In this document: one piece after another, positions 9,225 to 16,453 of the stretch
How positions within the stretch are numbered: the first letter of the stretch is position 1
Layout of the letters: each line of letters opens with the position of its first letter
Source of the DNA: Cylindrodendrum hubeiense
Taxonomy: Eukaryota; Ascomycota; Sordariomycetes; Hypocreales; Nectriaceae
Assembly (NCBI GenBank): GCA_014621425.1
Contig: JAANBB010000670.1
Coordinates: 1 to 16,453, forward strand
Direction: 5' to 3'
DNA: 16,453 nt
Program-made: the position numbers and the translations under genes
The notes under the pieces: model-generated
Told to the model about the DNA's origin: nothing
What the model saw: only the letters and a program-made list of their open reading frames with translations
Databases searched by the model: none

Positions 9225-10930
9225 TCAATACCTTCCCCCGAGTCTCTCCAATTCCGCCTCCTCCATCGCCGGACTCCGCGTAGATCTGCCTTTGTTCAGT
9301 GACGAAACCGATACGCCGGGACCTCCACCGCCCCAACTTCCCCAGCTGTTGTGTGATTCACGAGCATAGTCTTCCGTCATATCGCATAATTCCTGCGAGT
9401 CTTGGCTGAGTGCGTGAAGTTGTGCTGGATGCTGGAGCGACACGCCATAAGCGACATCAGCGTCGTCTGGACGTGATGCAATGCTTGTTGGGCTTCTAGA
9501 GCCATTCGGGGGTGTGCTCGGGAGCGCACGATTTGGTGGTGGTCCAGGACTAATTAGCTCAGGGATGTTAACGATACGTTCATGAGAACGAGGATGACGT
9601 GTTGGGGAGCCATTGTTGTATCCAACCTGAGGCCCGGCATTGGAAGCAGATGTTGGGGATTCACGGCCGAGAGCACTTGGATATTTTTCCTGGTTCATCC
9701 ACCCACCGTCCGGAGCTGTCATGACTATTCTCGGTACTGCCACTGCATTGACCCCGTTGCGGATCTTGGGTGTTCTCTCATGCCTTGGGGTAAGCCTGCC
9801 TGTTGTAGGGGAGTACAGAGGCGACATAGGAAACCCTGGTAGATTTGGGGATTTCCCACTCTGAGAAAACCTCTGGTTCATGAGCGTGGGAAGTAGTCGT
9901 CGCTCGCGCAACCGAGCAGGAGGTGTTAACTGGACGCCATTGGCATCAGTGTGAGAAGTTGTGAGTTGGACACCATCAGCCTCGGCGTGGGAGAGTGCTG
10001 GTGAGACCAGTGGAGTAGGAGACCCCGCAGGTGCAGGTGAGCTTGGGTGCTTGATCTTGCCGCGAATGTCTCCCTTGCGAGATCTCCGCCGCAGCAGGCA
10101 AATTGCGAGAGTGGCGATGATGGCGATGGCGATGATAGTGGTCAGGCCAATGGTGACCTTGACACCCGTGGTCAGTCCTCTTTCGTTTTCGACTTTGCCC
10201 TCCACGTCCGACGGATCCATGCTTGCGCCGAGCGAAGGGTCCGTGATCCTGGAGTACGTCTGCTCCGGCATGGGGCTGGTTACGGAGGCTGAGGTTGATG
10301 CTAGGGTCTCTGTAACAGCATTACCACCCGGGGTGGCATACTCAGCAGGGGACGCAGTTGGGGAGTTAGCCACGCTCTCAGAAGAAAGGACATCATCAGA
10401 AACTGTGTAGGGGCTCTCTTTTTGGCAGCGGCTGTCTCCCTCATATGCCGAGTCATGGCTGCAAGTGTATGTCGAGTCTGGGGGCCCTGGATCTATTATT
10501 GAGTGGTAGCCAATGCTGTAAGCTGCTTAGCCTCTATATGCTCGAGAGAGAGAATGGGTCATCTCACTCCTGACAGACATTGATAAGCCAGTTAACATTG
10601 GCTAGCGACTTGTCAACACTCTCGATCCTCAATCAGGTAGTTAGACATACGATCTTTGCCAATTTCGGCCAGGTTGTCCACGCCACAGAGCTGAGAGTCG
10701 CAGCAGTAGAGAAAACGGAAGGGTTGCTCCTTGTCCATGTGATCTCTGTCTTCGAAAACCTCGCACAGTCGCCCAAATGTCTCATCCTTGGGCAACATCG
10801 CCCTCAAAAACCTCTCCCTGCACTCGCTGACGCAATGTGGCGGGTCATCAACGTCGGCCGCAATGAACCCCCATTCGTGGGCGGCGCAGTCTCTCTCCCA
10901 AGCCGTGTTCAAATCACTCTGAACAGACAT
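9225..10930 (-). CDS. Cys-rich single-pass membrane protein of unknown function
   Basis: On the minus strand, exons 10930-10651, 10601-10568 and 10515-9225 join to 534 aa. The introns are 49 and 52 nt, and the middle exon is only 34 nt. The first about 220 residues contain ten cysteines (15, 33, 37, 56, 76, 77, 82, 103, 123, 135), an even number that suggests disulfides in an extracellular or lumenal domain. A Ser/Thr/Pro-rich linker follows, then one hydrophobic segment near residues 224-246 (GLTTIIAIAIIATLAICLL) closed by RRRSRK, which by the positive-inside rule puts the long tail in the cytoplasm. The tail of nearly 290 residues is Ser/Pro-rich with many SP and TP sites. No signal peptide is visible at the N-terminus, so the first domain might be translocated by the membrane segment itself, or an upstream exon is missing. 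An in-frame stop upstream supports ATG 10930. I recognise the layout of a fungal surface sensor, but no named family. Confidence 0.85.
10568..10601 (-). other. 34-nt microexon of the membrane-protein gene
   Basis: This exon lies between a GTATGT donor (10650) and the CTAG acceptor (ending 10602) on one side, and a GTGAGA donor (10567) and TTACAG acceptor (ending 10516) on the other. It encodes PNVNWLINVCQ plus two bases of an Asp codon, including Cys103. The phases match on both sides only with these sites. The unspliced frames hit stops in both introns. Confidence 0.8.
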
Positions 10931-10969
10931 GGCTGCTCGATCCGACCAGAGGCTGAGATGAAGCTCGCG

Positions 10970-10993
10970 TTAGGGGTGCGCGGTGATGGACAT
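10970..10993 (-). promoter_or_regulatory. Seven-codon upstream ORF before the membrane-protein gene
   Basis: On the minus strand an ATG at 10993 opens the peptide MSITAHP and stops at TAA (10972-10970), 39 nt before the main start at 10930. A C/T-rich tract at 11165-11083 upstream makes it likely that the leader includes this ORF. It could reduce or regulate translation; this is inferred. Confidence 0.4.
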
Positions 10994-11082
10994 GCTCCTG
11001 GGGGAGAGCGGAGGGTCTCAGCCTGATATTAACCCGGCAACTCGAGACGACGGGCGCAAATAGGCAACGACCCTTGGGGCTG

Positions 11083-11165
11083 AAAGGAGCAATCAGAGCA
11101 AAGAGGAGATAGGAAAAATAACAAGACGGGAGGGAAGGGTTTGCTCGAGGGGGTGAGATGGGGTA
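11083..11165 (-). promoter_or_regulatory. C/T-rich core promoter tract (minus strand)
   Basis: Read on the minus strand, this stretch is mainly C and T with runs such as CCCTTCCCTCCC and TATCTCCTCTTTGCTC. Such tracts often lie just upstream of transcription starts in filamentous fungi. It is 153-235 bp upstream of the membrane-protein start codon. Confidence 0.45.
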
Positions 11166-13450
11166 CTCTGATAAACGGCGACGTCGCCACTATCCCACGG
11201 CCGCTCCAAACCGGGATGAGCTCAGTCCGCCATGCTTACCCGTACCAGCGAACGCCATTTTCTGCCAGTTCCCTTCTCTCGGCCAAGAACGTATGCGGTC
11301 ACAGGTGGTGGCAGTTCTCACGGCAGGACCGGTAGCATGGACAAGATCAGGCTCGTGTGCCGTGGCCGGCGGTGGAGGGCGTTACACGGCTGCTGCACCT
11401 ACCCGTGTCCGACGAGAACAGTCTCGTATGGTATACGGGTAGCGGGATGGTACTTTTACCTTTTAGCAGCGTCATTTATTCGCAGAATTGAACCCCAGGG
11501 GCGTTTCTCTGGTTGTGATGCGGTTGTCAAACGCCGATTATAGCTTTTGAGTGGTGGATACGACATAGTCACTTCGAGGGCAAACAAACAGCGAGTTGCT
11601 GTAGGGATTGGAGACTTGGCGCAAAATATAGCCTTAGCTTCAGCGGTCTGCCGATAAATCACAACTACAACGCCCAAAACGGGTGGCCCGAGGTGATCCG
11701 TTGCTGGGAAGAGGGAAGTGGTTGTTGGTGTGGCGCCTTCGTTGTTTGTCTTGTCACGGCGTTTGGGAAATAGCGCCATCATGCAGTAAACCATGAGGAT
11801 ACAGTTTTCAAATTGAACTGTGACGAGTTTTCTCGCTGCAATTGAAATACGGCAAGGCCAGCCGGATATCTGTCGCTCCGGCTGTGCCCATGTGCCATCT
11901 ATTCCTGGGACGAGGTCTCTTGTGCTCTGTGTTGGAACCCAAATGGGACAACTCCTCCGGCTAATGAGTTACCGTATATCGAGATGTATGTCTCTCCGGT
12001 AGTTCCTGTGTAATAGCGGCCTCAGAGGGCTTTCTCGTCCTGGCGTCCGTCCCTAGTCCTCCCTGCACTCTCAGGTCGTGAGGCAGTGTCGCAGAACGGG
12101 TGGCCAAGACGGCCATTGTTTGGCAGGCCAAGCGAACATCCGACAGGGGTCGCTCAAGGCGGTATCCAATTATTTGCTGCGTTTCGCGAAGAGGGTTCAG
12201 GATGACTGTGTGGGATTGTGAGACGCTGGGAGAGTCCAGTTCAACCTACCGGATCGCCTCCAGTCGGGACTCGAGGGTTTCCTGATCGAAACGGCACGCG
12301 CATTTGTTTGTCCTGTGGGTTTCTTTAAAACCCTGCCGTTCGAGTTTCGTCTTTGATTTCCCGGGGCTGCATTAGGCAAGGAGTCCGTTTGGCAACGGGT
12401 GGTTACACAAGCCCGTTCCCCACGCCGTCCCCGCATGCACGAATGGGTTGATATGATCGTCATGCAGCTGCAGGTTCGCAGCCGAGGCGTATCAATGGGA
12501 GGTTATGTAATGCTTTCATACTGAACAGCCGGGAGCCTCGCGGGAAACCCAGAATTCTTCCTGTTCACTCCACGCTTGGTTGGCAACAGGACTTGGTATT
12601 GGCGCATATTGCCCGTCAGTGGCTGAATGCAAAACGCCATTCTGCCATTATCCAGACAATGCGTTGGCAATGCGGCAGCTTGGACTATTTGTCTCATAGG
12701 CGCAACATGATGAAGGTGCTGCAGTTTCCCTTTCGGTGAGGATAAGACATGCTGGCCGTCTCCCACAGCCCGGTGCCAGAATGGCGGTGGTAATAGCACA
12801 CACCGAGGCTGACTTGGAGCAATCCCAGCGAGCTACCCAGCGCCATGTCACTCCCTAAGGCTTGAAATAATAACCGCACTATCGATTGCTACTATGCTGA
12901 CGTCCCGGTGTACGAGTGACACCATGGCCGGTGGCAGGGGGCCGACAAGGGATGGACGCCATCGGCCTTGCACCGCAGAGACCCGTGGCACTCATGTGGA
13001 AGATTTCCAGCTTTGAGGCTGAGCAGTTGCTCCAAATAGAAGCCATCAATCCCTGCGGAATCTGCCTGTTCGAGGGGGTGATTGGCCAAGAGGATGTTCG
13101 GCTGAGGACGAGCTCCTGGGATGTGAGTCTGACAAGAGGGAATTGTGCTTGAGGCCACCGCAGGACTATCGAAATCAGGGACCTCATATCTCAATTTCAT
13201 TCGATGTCATCAAATGAGCCAGTGAACCGCTTGAGGGCCCTAATCAAAGCAACCTGGTCTCGCATGGACGGCTATGCACTCTCATAATCGGCATTGTGAC
13301 TGACATCATTCGACTCCCGACTCCCCTTGAAGACTGTCATACAGGAATCGTGCGCTTTGGAATTTAAGATTCATCGTGTTAGGAGTGCACCACTTGCATG
13401 GTGAATTCGGTTGCCTGGACGGAAAACCCCTCCTTGAGGAGTGGTACGTG

Positions 13451-13572
13451 AGGCTTGTTGAACCGATGCCGATATCTCAATGAAAGGCATCGGGCGCCGA
13501 TACAAACTACTAGCCATAGGATAGTTGTGACGAATAGTAGCCAATACCTGATATGTTGAATACAACAAGCCT
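13451..13572. repeat. Nested inverted repeats upstream of the ankyrin gene
   Basis: The outer arms AGGCTTGTTG (13451-13460) and CAACAAGCCT (13563-13572) are perfect 10-bp complements. Inside the left part, CCGATGCC (13463-13470) and GGCATCGG (13486-13493) are perfect 8-bp complements around a 15-nt loop. No target-site duplication or transposase is visible, so a small mobile element is only one possibility. Confidence 0.45.
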
Positions 13573-13895
13573 TTGACCCACGAATTATTGCGTAGTAATT
13601 GTACCATTACGCTTCAATCAAGCCTCGTTATCCCCTGTGGGAGACTTGTGAAAACAGGCTGGCATGTTTTTAAAGCCAGACATAACATTGGTTCGTTGGA
13701 GTGCACAGTCAGCTAAAGGAAATGGTGCCTAAGCAGATGGTGAACTTGTCAGAGCCTGATTTATTGCTTGGATCCCCCAATATCCCTATTTCAGCACGAT
13801 CTTCCTACCAGTTCTTGCTCTATTGCAACGGACAAGTTCTTTTCTCGCTGGTCAACATCACACTCCATTACTCCGCATCACACAGCCTCAGCGAC

Positions 13896-16453
13896 ATGGG
13901 GCACGAAGCTTTCTCGCTCGCCGCAAACGCCCTTGGCGTCGTCGGTGCCGCTGACGTCGTTTTTCGATCCACCAAAATCCTATATGATCTCGTCTCTCAA
14001 ACAATGGAAGCAAATGAGACTGCGCGACATCTCATTGGTATCCTCACGAGCTTTACAAAGTCGATAGAGGCTGTCCGGTCCTGGGCAGCAGCTTATGAGC
14101 AATCTCAATTCGCGAAAACAGACAAAGAATACGTCCCAAAAGACTTGATGCCGCTCCTTGGGAACTGCTACCAAGAACTTAACAAGTTGGTGCTCATGGT
14201 GCAAGGGGTTACTAGCACCAATGGGTTCCGGAACTGGACTGCCAGATTCAAGTTTGCTTTGTGGCAAGAAGACCAACTGCGAAAGTCCCTCGATGTTCTC
14301 AAAGGTTACTCAACTGCTTGTTCTTTCTTAGTTCAAAGTCGTTATGGGTATGTCGTGCCTTCTTCTTCACTCTCTTTGAGTAATGTTGCAGTTTCTAATG
14401 CTCTATAGTAACGATCTAATGATTCTTCGCCAATGCCATGCCTCTTCCGATCAGAGTATCCAGAGTATCCAAAATGGAATGACGTCGCTAAATTCGCACG
14501 CACAGCACATCCAGCAATCCGCTCAAGACAATACAAGAACCCTTGCTTTGGTATCTGGGGAGATATCACGCAACGGCCAAAAGCTTAATGGCCTTCGACC
14601 TATCCCCCAAAAACTCACCCAACTCCATCATTCCGTACATCAATTACAGAACTCTCAGAGCCACTTGCAAAATTCTCTCGAATTGCAATTATCAACGGCC
14701 ACGACTGAGATAAAAAATATTTCCAACAAACTCTCTTCCCTTCATTTCACTGAGATGGAGGGTCACAACATCACGGTCGAAGGCCACGACCTGGAAAATG
14801 TCATCGGACCGCTCAGGCTCATGAACATACGTCTCTCCACCGCAATTGATACAATCGCGGATCGGGGCCAGAGGATGATTACACGGTCGAATTTAGACTG
14901 GTTCACTTCTGAAATGCGCAATCTAACGAAATTTGCCCTTTGCACACTGGCCACTGACATCTCTGAACCAAGCGTGTTGCGAGCTCCGGAAGGGTGTTTT
15001 TACAACATTACCCGCCAAATTCGAACGATTCCTATCCGGGCCTCGGTGTTCTCGAAAGATTCTTCCGGATTCTTAATAATAGAGTATATCGAGGGTATCG
15101 ACTCATGCAGCCGCAAAATCTATCGATATCGATTTGCCTGTCTAGCGACAAACAAAGCTAACATCACTTCCGGTATGGCGGGATTCTTCACCTACACTGA
15201 AAAAATGTCCGTCCAGAGTCAATCTCATATCCGTCGACACCTTCGAGTTCTCAACATTGTACCGCCATCATCTGAGGCCTTCCTCCATGTTTGTGAAAAC
15301 AATGTCCCGGCGTTGAGAAAACTGTTTAGTGAGGGGAGAGCTAGTCCGTTTGACTACAACCCACAGGGCAATTCATTGCTCTCAGTAAGCCACCCTGTCC
15401 ACTATAATTAAATGAACCGCGTAATTAGCCATTTGTCTTACACAGTCATATAGGTGGGAGCAAACTTGTTCCACGGAGATGTAGTAGCGTTTCTTCTTGA
15501 CGAAGGAGCCGATCCTTACATGTGTCGGATTGGCCGCCCGTGAGTGACTCTGCAACCCCAGCTCCGATACCATTACTAAATAGAAACAGGTACATCCATG
15601 ACTTGACCGACGCTCTTTGGAAACACTTACATTTACGGGATGCCCGCGGCGTAGTTGCTGCGACCAAAAACGCAACCAGATTGACTAGTTTGGCAACATC
15701 GCATGGCTTTGCGCCTGACGAGGGCAAGCTTAGTAATATACTGTACGAACAATTCGCTCGATGTCTCTCACCAACGGAATTGACGTCATGTTTTGATACT
15801 ATTGCTATGGAAAGCAGCCTGGTTCTTCGACGGGCAGTCGGCATTGCAGCCGTGAGGATAGCTTTTTCTCACCTGAAGGGCGACGGCGCGAGTAAAGAGC
15901 TTGAGGGAATGTGTTTTCAGGGCCTGGTCCAGGGAGGATCTCTTAACTTTGAGGATGCAGATGGTCGAACGCCCCTCTCACATGCTGCTGAAAACCATTA
16001 CGTTTCAATAACCAAGTTGCTACCACAGCTCGAACTTGGCATTGAAAAGGCATACATATTTAACTGGGGCAGTCTTTGGCTTGACTTCAAGCGTAATACA
16101 CCGACCAATCGATTGCAGATATTGGGAATTACAGAGTATCTACTGGTTCATGGAGCTAGGCATGGTAACAAAACACAAGATGGTCGAACGTCATCGTCGT
16201 CATATACACTCAACAAACCCGATACAGAGCCATCAGCGAACAGAGCCAATGTCAATTCAAGAAGTAATCAAGGCCGGACTCCACTCCCTTATGCCAAAAG
16301 ATTGGAATCAAACACATTTATCGAGATGCTCTTAGCGAACGGAGCTGATGTCAATTCAAGAGATAATCGAGGCCGGACTCCACTGTATTATGCTACGATA
16401 GAGTGGTCTACTACAAGTATCAGGATGCTTTTAGCGAACGGAGCCGATGTCAA
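13896..16453 (+). CDS. STAND-type N-terminal domain / ankyrin repeat protein, 3' truncated by window
   Basis: Exons 13896-14347, 14409-15384, 15454-15539 and 15590 to the window edge give 792 codons, still open at the end. Residues 1 to about 130 resemble the fungal N-terminal domain of STAND (NLR-like) proteins: a helical start with SLAANALGVVGAADVVF. Residues 158-262 are Gln/Ser/Leu-rich and probably coiled coil. After an unrecognised middle region come ankyrin-like segments: DVVAFLLDEGADP, DADGRTPLSHAAE, then a regular array from residue 722 with a 33-residue period (NGADVNSRDNRGRTPLYYA). No P-loop GxxxxGK[ST] of a NACHT or NB-ARC domain is seen, unlike a full NLR. Fungal relatives are thought to act in heterokaryon incompatibility or immunity-like recognition; this role is inferred. 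Start: ATG 13896 fits the family start; in-frame ATGs at 13722 and 13737 would add up to 58 residues. Codons such as ATA, TTA and AGA are commoner than in yme1. Confidence 0.8.
16236..16453 (+). repeat. Ankyrin array with exact 99-bp period
   Basis: The block starting GCGAAC begins at 16236, 16335 and 16434, exactly 99 bp (33 codons) apart. The first about 50 bases of copies 1 and 2 differ at about six positions; the remainder is more divergent, and the third copy is cut by the window end. A more degenerate unit with a matching GRT core precedes them (about 16146-16235, 90 bp). Confidence 0.85.

Larger units (their letters stand above)
10931..13895. other. Nearly 3 kb gene-poor divergent spacer
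   Basis: No convincing coding exon was found on either strand. The left end is the promoter of the minus-strand membrane-protein gene, with a tract at 11083-11165 that is purine-rich on the plus strand and therefore C/T-rich in the direction of transcription. Several open frames of 60-112 codons lie in the middle (for example 11456-11794, 12503-12799, 12879-13200, all minus), but they overlap each other in different frames and show no recognisable motif. Near 13451-13572 there is a nested inverted repeat. The right end is the promoter and leader of the ankyrin gene. Base composition is not strongly AT-rich, so this is not an obvious RIP-degraded block. Confidence 0.5.

Noticed and set aside
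11456..11794. 112-codon minus-strand open frame
   Set aside because: No family pattern or splice context. Its length is not unusual for non-coding sequence at this base composition.
12330..12360. TTCGAGT resembling a tRNA T-loop
   Set aside because: The flanking bases do not form the T-stem, and no acceptor or anticodon stem can be built around it.
12879..13200. Two overlapping 102-codon minus-strand open frames
   Set aside because: Two frames of equal length overlap almost completely, so neither shows selective coding bias. No domain, splice pattern or neighbour supports a gene, though a decayed one cannot be excluded.
10931..13895. RIP-degraded transposon
   Set aside because: The stretch is not AT-rich by eye and shows no TpA excess, transposase fragment or long terminal repeat.
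16036..16335. 99-codon plus-strand open frame near the window end
   Set aside because: It is out of frame with the ankyrin protein, whose own frame is open through this whole segment and carries the ankyrin motif.

Overview
The window looks like nuclear DNA of a filamentous ascomycete, most likely a Sordariomycete. This is inferred from many short introns (48-72 nt, one of 171 nt) with GTRNGY-type donors and CTAAC/CTGAC-like branch sites close to the acceptor, pyrimidine-rich leaders, and the gene families present. No rRNA, tRNA, CRISPR array, prokaryotic operon or clear transposon was seen. Five protein-coding genes can be assembled by hand from spliced exons; every exon junction proposed keeps frame.

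Layout. (1) 1-1124: pyrimidine-rich promoter/leader with a 16-bp palindrome, a 9-nt tandem repeat and an upstream ORF, leading to a four-finger C2H2 transcription factor (1125-2567, +, 4 exons, 429 aa). (2) 2568-4223: about 1.65 kb with no convincing gene, ending in the promoter of an i-AAA mitochondrial protease of the Yme1/FtsH family (4224-6866, +, 4 exons, 826 aa). (3) 6867-7579: spacer with a perfect CRE (TGACGTCA), leading to a Gre2-like NADPH-dependent extended SDR (7580-8908, +, 4 exons, 342 aa), whose first intron appears to be a GC-AG intron next to a 21-nt microexon. (4) 8909-9224: short convergent 3' spacer. (5) 9225-10930 on the minus strand: a cysteine-rich single-pass membrane protein with a long Ser/Pro-rich tail (3 exons, 534 aa, one exon only 34 nt). 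(6) 10931-13895: nearly 3 kb with no supported gene. (7) 13896 to the window end, +: a protein with a fungal STAND-type N-terminal domain, a long helical/coiled-coil segment and C-terminal ankyrin repeats, truncated by the window edge.

The first four genes look like core or conserved genes (transcription factor, mitochondrial protein quality control, carbonyl detoxification, membrane receptor-like protein). They do not form a pathway cluster, although the yme1 and SDR promoters share a GGCC-rich motif near CRE-like sites. The right-hand end looks like accessory, fast-evolving sequence: a long gene-poor stretch followed by an NLR-like ankyrin gene with different codon usage, an exact 99-bp repeat period and no visible nucleotide-binding domain. 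The least described items are the Cys-rich membrane protein and this NOD-less STAND/ankyrin protein.
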